Positions 44,908 to 53,904 are shown, numbered from the stretch's first letter. The stretch: DNA of 64,000 bases from Ktedonobacter robiniae (GCF_016587375.1 NZ_BNJG01000001.1:3726001-3790000); one strand, 5' to 3'. Numbers and translations: made by a program. Notes: a model not told the origin generated them from the letters alone.

Positions 44908-46170
44908 ATGAAGTTATCGCGGCGTGCAATGGTGCGAGATGGCCTGCTGGTCGTCTCTGCTGGCATGGTCATGCCAGGCATTTTTAGTCGAGGTGTCGCC
45001 TCCGCCAAGGAACTCGCGCTCCAGGGAGCGCGCTTCTCACAGCAAGCAGGCACAAAAACATTGATTGTCGTGCAGATGGCGGGTGGCAATGATGGCTTAA
45101 ATACGGTCATCCCCTATGCCGATGGTGCCTATCATCAGCTTCGGCCTACGCTGGCCATCCCTGGCGAGCAAGTCTTAAGCCTGGATGGGCGCCTGGGGCT
45201 GCATCCTGAATTAGCTCCCTTGAAAAAGCTCTGGGATAGTGGGCATATGGCGGTCATTGAGGGGGTAGGCTATCCTAATTCCAGCCTCTCGCATTTTCAG
45301 GCTATGGACATATGGCAGACCCTTGACCTGAATGGTAATGGTCGTGACGGCTGGTTAGGCAAGCTTGTGAGTGGCTGGGTCGATAAGGATGGGCACCCCT
45401 TTCAGGCGCTGAACGTGGGGACCCAGACCGCTCAGGCGCTCCAGTCAATCAACGCTCAGGTTCCTACCTTTAACACGGTCAATAACTATCGCGTTGCCCC
45501 CGATCCAGTGGATAGCGATGGCGGTAGTAGTCGGCTGCAAACCTTGATGAAGCTCTACTCCACCTATCCCAAGTCTTCTGCCTATGCCGCGCTTCTGGAG
45601 GCGACCGCTCTGAGTGCCCAGGAGGGAAGCAAACAGATACATGAGGCAGCCACTCAGTATCACGCGCTGGCGAGCTATCCTCAGGGGCCTTTCAGTGCGG
45701 GCTTGCAGGTCCTGGCTGAAGCGATTGTGCAGAACCTGGGCCTGCGTGTGGGCTATGTCACGCTTGGCGGTTTTGACACGCATGCCAATCAGCAAACGAC
45801 TCATGCTCAACTGATGAAAACGCTGGCGGAGGGTCTCTCCGCATTTTATAGCGACTTGCAGGCGCATGGCCGGGCAGATGACGTCGTCGTGATGACCTGG
45901 TCAGAGTTTGGACGCCGCGTCGAAGAGAATGGCAGCCAGGGCACAGATCATGGTACCGCGGCCCCCCTCTTTATTCTCGGAAACGCGGTGAACAAGGGGA
46001 TCTATGGCGAGCCACCCAGCTTGACCAGCCTGGATGATGCTGGCAACCTAAAGTATACCGTGGATTTTCGTTCTGTGTACGCGACCGTCCTGGATCGCTG
46101 GCTGGGGGCCTCGTCCAAAGATGTCCTGGGTGGCGCCTTTGGCAATCAGAGCTTCTTACCATCTCTCTAA
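44908..46170 (+). CDS. DUF1501 family exported protein
   Basis: 420-residue DUF1501 protein, related to alkaline-phosphatase-like/sulfatase folds. The N-terminus MKLSRRAMVRDGLLVVSAGM is a twin-arginine-type signal. The core shows LIVVQMAGGNDGLNTVIPYAD near residue 52, LSLDGRLGLHPELAPLK, FDTHANQQTTHAQLMK and VVMTWSEFGRRVEENGSQGT followed by DHGTAAP. The family function is not known. It forms a pair with the DUF1800 gene, and the AGGAGG before its ATG is strong. Confidence 0.88.
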   Translation: MKLSRRAMVRDGLLVVSAGMVMPGIFSRGVASAKELALQGARFSQQAGTKTLIVVQMAGGNDGLNTVIPYADGAYHQLRPTLAIPGEQVLSLDGRLGLHPELAPLKKLWDSGHMAVIEGVGYPNSSLSHFQAMDIWQTLDLNGNGRDGWLGKLVSGWVDKDGHPFQALNVGTQTAQALQSINAQVPTFNTVNNYRVAPDPVDSDGGSSRLQTLMKLYSTYPKSSAYAALLEATALSAQEGSKQIHEAATQYHALASYPQGPFSAGLQVLAEAIVQNLGLRVGYVTLGGFDTHANQQTTHAQLMKTLAEGLSAFYSDLQAHGRADDVVVMTWSEFGRRVEENGSQGTDHGTAAPLFILGNAVNKGIYGEPPSLTSLDDAGNLKYTVDFRSVYATVLDRWLGASSKDVLGGAFGNQSFLPSL

Positions 46171-46297
46171 TCTCCTCTGGTACCTGTCTGCCTGCCTTGC
46201 TACGCGAGCGTCGGGAGATAAGGGAGTGTGTGCACGGGAAAACGGCAGAGCCGTTTCCCGTGCACACACTCCCTACCCCTGAGCGCCGCAGGCGCGA
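46169..46297 (+). repeat. Two-part hairpin repeat, copy 6
   Basis: Begins within the stop codon of the DUF1501 gene with AATCTCCTCTGG and CTTGCTACGCGAGCG (46196-46210). A long stem follows (46221-46246 with 46250-46274, loop AGA, one bulged A) and then the 17-nt box (46281-46297). It probably acts as terminator for the DUF1800/DUF1501 pair. Confidence 0.85.
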
Positions 46298-46606
46298 AGA
46301 TTCTTAAGCAGGGGATATTTCTTCCTGCCCTCCAGAATTTGCTCTCACTACAGCTCTCCGCAAGATATCGAAATTAGTTTTCGCCAAGGCGTTTAGGATG
46401 CGCTTCCTCCCATCAATCCTTCTTCTACACCACAGCCAGGGGCTTAGTTCTGAAACGAAAAGTAGTTAAGAAAAGTGTAATGTCTAAGGGGTGTGGTTGA
46501 GTTGTTTTTCATGCACAAGAGAGTTACAGCGAAGAGTGCTTTGCGTATTGGCATAGACATGAAAAGTATTTTTTGAGCGAGTTGGTACATTGCTTGGAGT
46601 TGATCT
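46298..46606. other. Intergenic region upstream of the hybrid kinase
   Basis: A 309-bp gap after the hairpin repeat. I see no gene and no clear promoter; an SD GGAG lies 7 nt before the GTG of the kinase. Confidence 0.4.
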
Positions 46607-48529
46607 GTGAGGTTTCTCATTATTGACGATAATGCAGCGGATCGTGAGCTGATTATTCGGCAGCTGCAAAAAGAGTTTCAAGACGCCGAGTTTAGTCAGG
46701 TGGGGCGACCGACCGAATTGGAGGCCGTTTTGGCCCAGGCTCCGGCTGATTTTATTTTAACTGATTATCAACTGAACTGGGCAAACGGATTACAGATCTT
46801 TGAACGAGTCAAGGCGCTTTACCCTGACGTGCCGGTAGTGATGTTTACGGGAACAGGTAGCGAAGAGGTGGCGGTTGAGGCGTTGCGGGCCGGAGTAAAT
46901 AACTATATTCTCAAAAAGCACCTGGACCGGCTTCCCATTGCCGTACGTGAGAGCCTGGAAAAGACGCGTCTGCGCAAGCAATATGAAGAAGCCATCTCCC
47001 AGTTACAACGCTCCGAAGAGCGCTATCGCGAGATTTTTGAGCAAGGACTAACTGGAGTCTTTGCGGTTACGCCTGAGGGAAAACTACTAACCTGCAATCC
47101 TGCCTTTGCCCGCATCTTTGGCTTTGCTTCCGTGGAGCAGGCGCTTGAGGCGAACTTGAGCACGCTCTATGGCGGACCTGAAAAGTATGCCAGTTTTGTG
47201 CAGCAACTGAGCCAGGAGAAACGCCTGGAGTATAGTGAGTTAGAACTGTTGCGTCTAGATAGTAGCCCAGTCTATATCGTGGCGAATGTCGTTGGCTCCT
47301 TTGATACACAGGGCAAGCTTAAAGAGTTTACCGGCTACTTTTTTGATAACACTGAGCAGCATCACCTGGCTGGCCAGTTACAGCAAGCCCAAAGACTGGA
47401 GAGCGTTGGCTTGCTAGTGAGCGGCATTGCGCACGATTTCAATAACATGTTAGGTGGTATCCTTGGCTATTCCAGTCGTGGGCTTTCGCGTATTTCGACC
47501 AGCCATCCCCTCTATAATAACCTGGCCCATATCCATGAAATTGCGACAGGCGCGGCGAAAATGACTCAGCAATTGCTGGCCTTCTCGCGCCGCCAGGTGC
47601 TTGAGCCAGCGGATGTTGATCTCAATAAAGTCGTGAAGAATCTGCTGGAGTTTCTCGGCAAGATTTTGGCCGACCATATTGATATCATGTTTGTCCCTGA
47701 TCCGGAGCTGCATACCGTTCATGTCGACTACGCCCAGATTGAGCAAGTTGTCATGAATTTATGTATTAACGCACGTGACGCCATGGCTGAAGGGGGCAGG
47801 TTAACTATTCGCACACGCAATGTGGGTCATGAAGAGGTGAAGCGTATCAGCCACGGCGAGATGCCAGCTGAGGCCTATGTGCTTTTGACGGTGCAGGATA
47901 CGGGCATAGGCATGGATGAGCAGACGCGTAGTCGCATCTTTGAGCCCTTCTTTACTACAAAAGAGGTCGGAAAAGGGACGGGGCTAGGTCTCTCGATGGT
48001 GCACGGGATTGTAGGGCAGCACAATGGCTACATCTCAGTTGATAGCCAGGTGGGGAAAGGCACGACCTTTAATATCTATCTTCCAGCCATTGATGTCATG
48101 CACACACTCCCCTTGCCTTATCTACAGGACGCGAGTGAAGATGCTCAAGAGGTACGTGGTGGTGACGAGACCATTCTGGTCGTCGAGGACGATCCTGACT
48201 TGCGCTATTTGATGGAGGAGGCGCTGGGGGATTATGGGTATACGGTCATGAGTGCGCGCGACGGAGTGGAGGGCTTGCAGCTCTTTGAGAAGCACAAGGA
48301 CTCCATTGCCCTGGTGATCTCCGACCTGGTCACTCCCAAGATGAAGGGGAAAGAACTCTATGATCGTATTCACGCCATGAGTGCCGAGACACATTTCTTG
48401 TTTGTGAGTGGCTATCATGCCAACCAGATCAGCCAGAACTTTGTGCTTGACAAAGGCTTTGTCTTCTTACAGAAGCCCTTTGACCTGGATGACCTGGCTG
48501 CCAAGGTCCGTGAGATCCTGGTTCAGTGA
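46607..48529 (+). CDS. Hybrid histidine kinase: receiver-PAS-HisKA-HATPase-receiver
   Basis: 640-residue cytoplasmic signalling protein. An N-terminal receiver (1-120) has FLIIDDNAADREL and FILTDYQLNWANG. A PAS domain (about 140-255) follows. HisKA has the H-box IAHDFNNMLGGILGYSS with His near 275, the ATPase has DTGIGMDEQTRSRIFEPFFT and GTGLGLSMVHGIVGQ (near 430-470). A second receiver (515-640) has LVVEDDPDLRYLM, VISDLVTPKMKG and FLQKPF. The GTG start has GGAG 7 nt upstream. There is no membrane segment, so it probably receives input by phosphotransfer or a cytosolic ligand. Confidence 0.9.
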   Translation: MRFLIIDDNAADRELIIRQLQKEFQDAEFSQVGRPTELEAVLAQAPADFILTDYQLNWANGLQIFERVKALYPDVPVVMFTGTGSEEVAVEALRAGVNNYILKKHLDRLPIAVRESLEKTRLRKQYEEAISQLQRSEERYREIFEQGLTGVFAVTPEGKLLTCNPAFARIFGFASVEQALEANLSTLYGGPEKYASFVQQLSQEKRLEYSELELLRLDSSPVYIVANVVGSFDTQGKLKEFTGYFFDNTEQHHLAGQLQQAQRLESVGLLVSGIAHDFNNMLGGILGYSSRGLSRISTSHPLYNNLAHIHEIATGAAKMTQQLLAFSRRQVLEPADVDLNKVVKNLLEFLGKILADHIDIMFVPDPELHTVHVDYAQIEQVVMNLCINARDAMAEGGRLTIRTRNVGHEEVKRISHGEMPAEAYVLLTVQDTGIGMDEQTRSRIFEPFFTTKEVGKGTGLGLSMVHGIVGQHNGYISVDSQVGKGTTFNIYLPAIDVMHTLPLPYLQDASEDAQEVRGGDETILVVEDDPDLRYLMEEALGDYGYTVMSARDGVEGLQLFEKHKDSIALVISDLVTPKMKGKELYDRIHAMSAETHFLFVSGYHANQISQNFVLDKGFVFLQKPFDLDDLAAKVREILVQ

Positions 48530-48574
48530 CCGCTCCAGCAACGACGTTGCCTCTGTCAGGCCCGCATTTTCCAG

Positions 48575-48637
48575 TGTGGTTCATTGGTACGTGGATTGGC
48601 AGCCACTGGCTGCCAATCCACGTACCAATGAACCACA
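48575..48637. terminator. Perfect 30-bp-arm hairpin after the hybrid kinase
   Basis: Arms 48575-48604 and 48608-48637 pair perfectly with an ACT loop. The stem tip GGCAGCC-ACT-GGCTGCC resembles the tip at 13628. No U-run is present, so termination is inferred from position. Confidence 0.7.
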
Positions 48638-48675
48638 TCTATTTAGTAGGACCCTTAGCAGGCTTGCACAGGCTT

Positions 48676-48684
48676 TGCTATAAT
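48676..48684 (+). promoter_or_regulatory. Probable extended -10 promoter of the DUF4352-like gene
   Basis: TGCTATAAT (48676-48684) is an extended -10, 45 bp before the ATG. No good -35 is present. Confidence 0.4.
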
Positions 48685-48728
48685 ATGTTTACTAATTTTG
48701 ACTCAGCACCAGGGAGTTCACACATACA

Positions 48729-49319
48729 ATGACACAGACAGATAAAAAAGTAGAGTCACCGCAGTCTGAAGAGGGGGAGACCGTCACACATTCGCCAAAT
48801 GAGCGCGGAAAATGGGTCACCCTGATCTGGGTTTCGGCCCTCATGATTGTTGGCATCTTTGGATGTATGTCTTATAGCCACCTGCCGCGGGCGAACGATG
48901 CGCAGAGCAACGCCGTTGACACACAGTTGACTCCCACGCCAACGGCAACGGGTCTCGTCGACTCAATCCAGTTGAACAAATCAGTGACTGTAAATGACAC
49001 GCAGGTTACGGTGAACCAGGTGCAACAGGCAACCGGATTCTCCGACGTCAAGAAGAAGGCAGGCAACTATACTGTGCGTGTCTATGTGACAATCAAAAAC
49101 GTAGGCAAGCAAGTAAGTGGTCCGCAATATGATAAAGTACTGCACTTGAAACTAGCTGATGGCACAATTGTTGCTCCAAGCTTCATCTCTGCCTCGCCTG
49201 ATCTTGTCCCAGGCACCTACCAGAATGGCTCATTTGATTTCGGCGTTTCCAGCCCGGTGACGCTCTCCGACCTGACTCTTTTGATTGAGGATAAGAGCAT
49301 TTCGTTTAGCAACAAGTAG
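48729..49319 (+). CDS. DUF4352-like membrane-anchored protein
   Basis: 196-residue protein. A charged cytoplasmic N-terminus (1-27) is followed by a membrane segment (about 29-47, WVTLIWVSALMIVGIFGC), a Thr/Pro linker (TPTPTATG) and a beta-rich domain (75-196) with NYTVRVYVTIKNVGKQ and NGSFDFGVSSPVTLSDLTLL, typical of the extracellular DUF4352 (immunoglobulin-like) domain. Function unknown. A Cys follows the membrane segment, but a lipobox is not clear. GGGAG lies 12 nt before the ATG. Confidence 0.7.
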   Translation: MTQTDKKVESPQSEEGETVTHSPNERGKWVTLIWVSALMIVGIFGCMSYSHLPRANDAQSNAVDTQLTPTPTATGLVDSIQLNKSVTVNDTQVTVNQVQQATGFSDVKKKAGNYTVRVYVTIKNVGKQVSGPQYDKVLHLKLADGTIVAPSFISASPDLVPGTYQNGSFDFGVSSPVTLSDLTLLIEDKSISFSNK

Positions 49320-49332
49320 ATTGGTGGTACAC

Positions 49333-49387
49333 GTTATGAGCAGCTATGATGGGCTGGCTTCGCCAGCCCATCATAGCTGCTCATAAC
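49333..49387. terminator. Bidirectional hairpin with perfect 26-bp arms
   Basis: Arms 49333-49358 and 49362-49387 pair perfectly with a TTC loop between convergent genes. T-rich bases follow on both sides to a limited extent. Confidence 0.75.
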
Positions 49388-49393
49388 TATTTT

Positions 49394-49921
49394 TTAATCA
49401 GTTTCGGGAGTGGTCACGCGCTCCAGGCGATGGAGAACCTCTTCAAAGATCTGCTGGCGTATCGCCAGGCTGCCTTCTACTTCCTGAGGCGCTTCTGTCT
49501 GCTCAAGGCAGAGATTTTCGATGGCCAGGTAATATTCGACGAGTACCCGGTCGCTACTGGTAGTATGGGCGAGGTAATCTTCAAAGAGCTCTTCCGCCTC
49601 TGTATAGGCTTGCAGGCGATCCTGCGCTGCCTGGAGTTCTTGCTGAAGTTCAAGCACGTGCGTGTAGGGGTCGGTTGGCTGAACGCGGCGTCGCCGAGGA
49701 TGGCTAGACTCTGGTTCATCCTGCATCAGCATTTGGAGCGCCAGCGCCACCTGGCCGATAGCGAGATCTGCATCTTGCTTACGCCGGGTCAACCAGGCAC
49801 GGACTGCATGTACACGCACAAGAACATTCGCCCCCTCGGGCAGGCGCAGGTCATCTTCTGAAAGTAAGTCATCGCTGCCGGTTTCGTGTGCGATTGTCTC
49901 GAAATCATCTTCTGAAAACAT
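49394..49921 (-). CDS. Hypothetical acidic helical protein
   Basis: 175-residue acidic protein with no signal peptide. The N-terminus is rich in Asp/Glu (SEDDFETIAHETGSDDLLSE). A basic patch (SSHPRRRRVQP) lies near 73-83, then a helical, partly coiled-coil region (85-150, LELQQELQAAQDRLQAYTEA). I do not recognise a family. The opposite strand also has an open frame here, but this strand has the better SD (AAGGT) and a long hairpin just past its stop. Upstream it is separated from the sodium symporter by another hairpin. Confidence 0.55.
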   Translation of the reverse strand: MFSEDDFETIAHETGSDDLLSEDDLRLPEGANVLVRVHAVRAWLTRRKQDADLAIGQVALALQMLMQDEPESSHPRRRRVQPTDPYTHVLELQQELQAAQDRLQAYTEAEELFEDYLAHTTSSDRVLVEYYLAIENLCLEQTEAPQEVEGSLAIRQQIFEEVLHRLERVTTPETD

Positions 49922-49981
49922 AGAGAGAATACCTTACCAAAATCTTCTAAAAATTGACTTAAGCTAGTTATATCACAAGAC

Positions 49982-50039
49982 GAAGAGAAAGCGTAGGAGC
50001 CAGGGACCAGGTGTCTTCTGGCTTCTACGCTTTCTCTTC
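49982..50039 (-). terminator. Hairpin after the sodium symporter gene
   Basis: Arms of 21 bp (49982-50002 and 50019-50039) with one G-U wobble, 42 bp past the stop of the minus-strand symporter. Likely terminator. Confidence 0.65.
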
Positions 50040-50080
50040 ATAACAAACAGGCTGGGGAGAATGAGTGGGTGATTCTGGAT

Positions 50081-51694
50081 CTAGCCCAGCGCCTCCTGCC
50101 CAATCTCTGGTGGCTCGACCGGAGCCGTGGCCTCTGCGTAGTCTTCTGGCTGGGTGATGTCTTCACCACGCCTGGCGCCAATCATCTCGAAGACAGGCGT
50201 AAGAATGACTGCCAGCACCAGGTTCAGAATGACGCCACTGATAGCGGCATAGACCGCGGGAACGTGGATAAACCCGAAATCGATCGGGGCGGTCGACTTA
50301 ATATTGTTGCTGAAAACGGTCCAGGTGCCAAAGACCATGCCTACCAGCCAGCCGATCAGCAAAGCCCAGCGGTTGAACCAGCGTGTATATAACCCGAAAA
50401 AGACGGCGGGCAGGGTTTGCAGTATCCAGACACCACCCAGGAGCTGGAAGTTAATAACGATGCTCTTATCCAGGAACACAATAAAGAGCAGTGCACCAAA
50501 TTTGATAAGGAAAGAGGTAATCTTGGCCACGTTGGTCTCTTGCGTCTCATTTGCATTGCGATGGAAGAACTCAATGTAAATGTTGCGCGTGAAGAGGTTG
50601 GCGGCGGCAATAGACATGACCGCGGCAGGCACCAGGGCGCCAATTGCGATAGCTGCAAAGGCAAAGCCGGAGAACCAGGAAGGGAAGAAAGCATTAATCA
50701 AGGCTGGAATGGAGCCATTATTGCCTAAGTCCGCCAGTGGCTTAACTTTAGCCGCGATGGCCATATAGCCGAGCAACGCTAGCAAGCCCAGCATCAGGGA
50801 GTAGATCGGGAGTAGCGACACATTGCGCTTAATGACTTTCACGCTGTTGCTACTGAGAATACTCGTTAAGGAATGGGGATAGAGGAAGAGTGCCAGGGCG
50901 GAACCCAGTGCCAGGGTTGCATATGCTAGGTACTGATTAGACCCCAGGAGATCATTAAAGGTTGGAGCGGTCCCCTTCGCCTTCGCGGTCGTGGCCGCGG
51001 CCAGCGTCTTCATATGTGCGGCATCGAAGATCTTGGAGAAGCCACCCAGTTTGTAGGGGATATAGATGATCGTGGCGAAGAGCACGATGAAGATCATGAC
51101 ATCTTTGACCAGCGCGATCATGGCTGGTGCGCGCAGGCCACTGGAATAGGTATAGGCGGCCAGGATAAGGAACGCCACAATCAGCGGAAGATCTACATCG
51201 ATGCCAAAGATGGGAATGACAGTAGGAAAGCCAATTGCCTCCAGGGAGACCTGAATGCCAAACATTTGCAGTGCAATATAGGGCATGGTCGCTAGAATAC
51301 CGGTAAAGGCAATGGCCAGGGCCAGCCATTTGCTGCCGAAGCGGCCACGAACAAAGTCCGCGGCGGTCACATAGTTATGCTTTTTGCATACCGACCAGAA
51401 GCGTGGCATGATGACGTAAATAAAGGGGTAGACCAGGATAGTATAGGGAACCGCGAACCATCCTGAGAGGGCGCCAGCCCCATATAGTGCCGCGGGAACC
51501 GCGATAAAGGTATAGGCGGTGTAGAGGTCGCCGCCAAGCAGGAACCAGGTAATCACTGTACCAAAGCGGCGGCCAGCCAGACCCCACTCGTGAATCTGGT
51601 TTAGATCTCCGCGACGCCAGCGCGCGGCCACAAAACCCAGTACTGTAACGAGCAGGAAGAAAAAGATAAAGACGGCAATTGCATCCCAGCGCAT
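50081..51694 (-). CDS. Sodium:solute symporter family protein
   Basis: 537-residue membrane protein with about 13 hydrophobic segments, matching the SSS family (sodium-driven import of organic solutes). It has YTAYTFIAVPAALYGAGALS, FVRGRFGSKWLALAIA, an unwound first helix (LGGDLYTAYTF) and ALVPAAVMSIAAANLFTRNI with Ser/Thr of a sodium site. The substrate is unknown. It is preceded after 88 bp by a DUF3311 gene, a common pairing for some SSS transporters. Confidence 0.87.
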   Translation of the reverse strand: MRWDAIAVFIFFFLLVTVLGFVAARWRRGDLNQIHEWGLAGRRFGTVITWFLLGGDLYTAYTFIAVPAALYGAGALSGWFAVPYTILVYPFIYVIMPRFWSVCKKHNYVTAADFVRGRFGSKWLALAIAFTGILATMPYIALQMFGIQVSLEAIGFPTVIPIFGIDVDLPLIVAFLILAAYTYSSGLRAPAMIALVKDVMIFIVLFATIIYIPYKLGGFSKIFDAAHMKTLAAATTAKAKGTAPTFNDLLGSNQYLAYATLALGSALALFLYPHSLTSILSSNSVKVIKRNVSLLPIYSLMLGLLALLGYMAIAAKVKPLADLGNNGSIPALINAFFPSWFSGFAFAAIAIGALVPAAVMSIAAANLFTRNIYIEFFHRNANETQETNVAKITSFLIKFGALLFIVFLDKSIVINFQLLGGVWILQTLPAVFFGLYTRWFNRWALLIGWLVGMVFGTWTVFSNNIKSTAPIDFGFIHVPAVYAAISGVILNLVLAVILTPVFEMIGARRGEDITQPEDYAEATAPVEPPEIGQEALG

Positions 51695-51782
51695 AAGCTA
51701 CTGTACCCTTTCTCAAAAGACAACGGTGTCATTGATCGACGAATAGCAATATATGAGGTGCGCTTGCGCTCCTGACGAGCAG

Positions 51783-52007
51783 CTATGAGCGTCCTCTGGA
51801 GGCCAGGAAGCCTTCCAGGAAATACACGGAGGCGGTGATGATTGCTGTGAGAATAATCCAGAGTAACTGGTACCAGTAGAAGAAAGGGAAATCCAGGAAT
51901 GTTGGCTCACGAAAATTGTAGAAGCCGGGGAAGAGCAGACCAAGAAATGGAATGATCAGGAGGAGGCGAAGCCAGCGATAGCCTTGCCTTTGTGGATGAG
52001 TCTCCAT
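51783..52007 (-). CDS. DUF3311 small membrane protein
   Basis: 74-residue protein with two membrane segments (about 12-30 and 45-65), as in the DUF3311 family. Pro-Phe-Phe-Tyr-Trp-Tyr-Gln (PFFYWYQLLWI) is family-typical. DUF3311 genes are usually directly upstream of an SSS-family symporter, as here, and may be a small subunit; that role is not shown. AAGGAG lies 8 nt before the ATG. Confidence 0.8.
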   Translation of the reverse strand: METHPQRQGYRWLRLLLIIPFLGLLFPGFYNFREPTFLDFPFFYWYQLLWIILTAIITASVYFLEGFLASRGRS

Positions 52008-52106
52008 AGTTGTTGCTCCTTCTGTGTGGTAGCGACCACGAACATCATTGTCCTCTTCTCCGAAAACCCTGAACGCGAAGCGCTAGACACGCCAGTGAAG
52101 GCTAGT

Positions 52107-52118
52107 CCCCGAATGGGG
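52107..52118 (+). repeat. CCCCGAATGGGG hairpin motif upstream of the pseudokinase
   Basis: CCCCGAATGGGG followed by ATGGGTTTCGG. The same core with a related 3' flank (TTGGTTTCCG) occurs on the minus strand upstream of the sigma factor gene near 63918. Both are in the same orientation relative to the downstream gene. Function unknown. Bases 52008-52427 otherwise hold only the promoter below. Confidence 0.5.
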
Positions 52119-52355
52119 ATGGGTTTCGGAACAAGATCTGTTAAAACGCAAAAGGAAAGCTGGAGTTTTGCTGCCAATACTATGGGGTTGCAAAATAGTT
52201 CTATACATAGTTTCCAGGCGTAGTGTTTAATAAAAAGGGGTATGGAGCAGGTCATGCCATACTGGTGAAAGCTAAATATAGAAACTATCTTAGCCTAAAT
52301 CGTACGGTATTTTTTTATAAATGTCAATCCAATAAGGCAAGGTGAAAAGCCAATT

Positions 52356-52383
52356 TTGTAGTATTCGTGTGAATGGGTATAAT
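52356..52383 (+). promoter_or_regulatory. Probable promoter of the pseudokinase gene
   Basis: TTGTAG (52356-52361), 16-nt spacer, TATAAT (52378-52383), 44 bp before the chosen GTG. Confidence 0.5.
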
Positions 52384-52427
52384 AGGTTTCAAAGGACAAA
52401 TTTAAGGTGGAGGAGGGGTATTTGCAA

Positions 52428-53651
52428 GTGAGTGAAAAAATGCAAGAGCAGATAGCCGAAGAATTGTTCGATTATAGCGATGAGTTAGAGGCGGCGGACC
52501 GGATTACGCGTAGAGTGACGCAAGAACTGGCTTGCCAGGAGACTGTGTTTTCCTCGTTAAGCCCTCTTGAGCAGAATTTTCCTCTCGAAGTGGGAGAAGT
52601 TATTCTTGGGGGGCGCTATCGTGTTGAGCGGCACCTATACTCGCGCCCTCGCTTGAATCTTTATCTGGGGAGAGCGGTAGGACGGCATTGGGAACGCGGT
52701 GGCGTATTTTCTGTGTTTCGCTGGTTGGCATGCAGGTGGCGCCGGATGTGTAGGAAGCCGGAGATGACAACAGCGCCACTGGTCGCTATTCGCGAGATCG
52801 TCTTGACAGGACTGGACGCGCATCGGCAGGCCTGTATTGAAACGGCTGGTGTTGAAGAATTTATCGAGCCGATTGGTCTGGGTTCGGCCAGGTTGGCGAA
52901 TGAGAAGGATCGCGTGCTCTTTGAGCGTGGTCGGCTCTACCTGGTGCTGCAATTGCAGAGCAGGCAAGCGGGAAAGGACATCGAACCAACAACACTTGAT
53001 GATTTGCTTGATGGGAAGCCCTGGCCGGAGTGGCTGAGCATCGCCAGGGTCGTGCAGTGGGGCGTACAACTGGGGCGCATGATCGCGCGCCTGCATCGGA
53101 TGGGGATTATTTTAGGGGAAATCGCGCCAGAGACGCTGCTCGTTGATAAGCAAGGGCTGGCGCCCTGGGCGCCGTTGTTGCTGATGTGCTGGCCGCCCGC
53201 TCCGCGCTTCTGGGATGGGCTGCCTGAAGAGGAGGCCTATGAAACATATCGGCAGACCTTTCCCCTGGCACGTGGCTCGAAGCAGAACGCCTTTCTGGCA
53301 CCTGAATTGCTTTATGGTCTCTCGGACGAGCGCACGGATGTATACGCGCTAGGGGCCATGCTCTATATGCTCGTAACACGCGTGGCCCCCATTGCCGCTA
53401 TGCGCCGCCTGCAAGCCTCACAAACTCTCTGGCCTGACGAGAAGCAAGCTTTGCCTCTGCGGGCAGTGGAGAATCTGGAGCGATATGAGGGTTTAGAGCT
53501 GATACCGCCCCGGTTCTGGCGTGAGGAGTTGAGCGTGTCACTGGAGCAAATTCTGCTTAAAGCGCTTGCTCTCGATCCCCATGAGCGCTACGAATCAGTC
53601 TTCAGCCTGGTCGAAGCCCTGGAGGCCATTGAAGGCGAAATACAAGGGTAA
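52428..53651 (+). CDS. Ser/Thr pseudokinase
   Basis: About 407-residue protein with the outline of a bacterial Ser/Thr kinase but without key catalytic residues. An acidic helical N-terminus (1-45) precedes the fold. The glycine loop is degenerate (GGRYRVERHLYSRPRLNLYL). The beta-3 Lys is Arg (VAIREIVL, near 119-126). The HRD loop is HRMGIILGEIAPETLLVD with no Asp in place, and no DFG is seen. The APE and F-helix regions are kept (FLAPELLYGLSDERTDVYAL). A binding or scaffold role is likely. The GTG at 52428 has GGAGGAGGGG upstream. A 40-bp palindrome follows. Confidence 0.75.
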   Translation: MSEKMQEQIAEELFDYSDELEAADRITRRVTQELACQETVFSSLSPLEQNFPLEVGEVILGGRYRVERHLYSRPRLNLYLGRAVGRHWERGGVFSVFRWLACRWRRMCRKPEMTTAPLVAIREIVLTGLDAHRQACIETAGVEEFIEPIGLGSARLANEKDRVLFERGRLYLVLQLQSRQAGKDIEPTTLDDLLDGKPWPEWLSIARVVQWGVQLGRMIARLHRMGIILGEIAPETLLVDKQGLAPWAPLLLMCWPPAPRFWDGLPEEEAYETYRQTFPLARGSKQNAFLAPELLYGLSDERTDVYALGAMLYMLVTRVAPIAAMRRLQASQTLWPDEKQALPLRAVENLERYEGLELIPPRFWREELSVSLEQILLKALALDPHERYESVFSLVEALEAIEGEIQG

Positions 53652-53666
53652 GTATTGGTCCTGGCT

Positions 53667-53706
53667 ATGGGCGCTGACTGCTTCTCGAGAAGCAGTCAGC
53701 GCCCAT
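53667..53706 (+). terminator. 40-bp perfect palindrome after the pseudokinase
   Basis: Arms 53667-53686 and 53687-53706 are perfectly complementary with no spacer, starting 15 bp past the stop codon. TTTCTG follows. Likely terminator. Confidence 0.7.
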
Positions 53707-53787
53707 TTCTGTCGCTTCTGACGTTGGCAGCAATCATGCAAGAGAGGCGCGTATATCCAAATATAGATAGTACTGAATAAAAAGAGA

Positions 53788-53817
53788 TTGACATTGTTAA
53801 ACATCGCATGATACTAT
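53788..53817 (+). promoter_or_regulatory. Probable promoter of the FIST gene pair
   Basis: TTGACA (53788-53793), 18-nt spacer, TACTAT (53812-53817), 87 bp before the first FIST start. Confidence 0.55.
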
Positions 53818-53904
53818 GGTGACGGCAAATTTCTATATATGTATCTTGTGTTGGAGGATGTTAGTTGCTTTAGGCAAGAGCAGAGTATGTCAGGAGGAGA
53901 CACG

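Noticed and set aside
49346..49861. 171-codon plus-strand ORF
   Set aside because: Overlaps the minus-strand 49394-49921 gene, which has the better start context; the frame also starts within a terminator hairpin.
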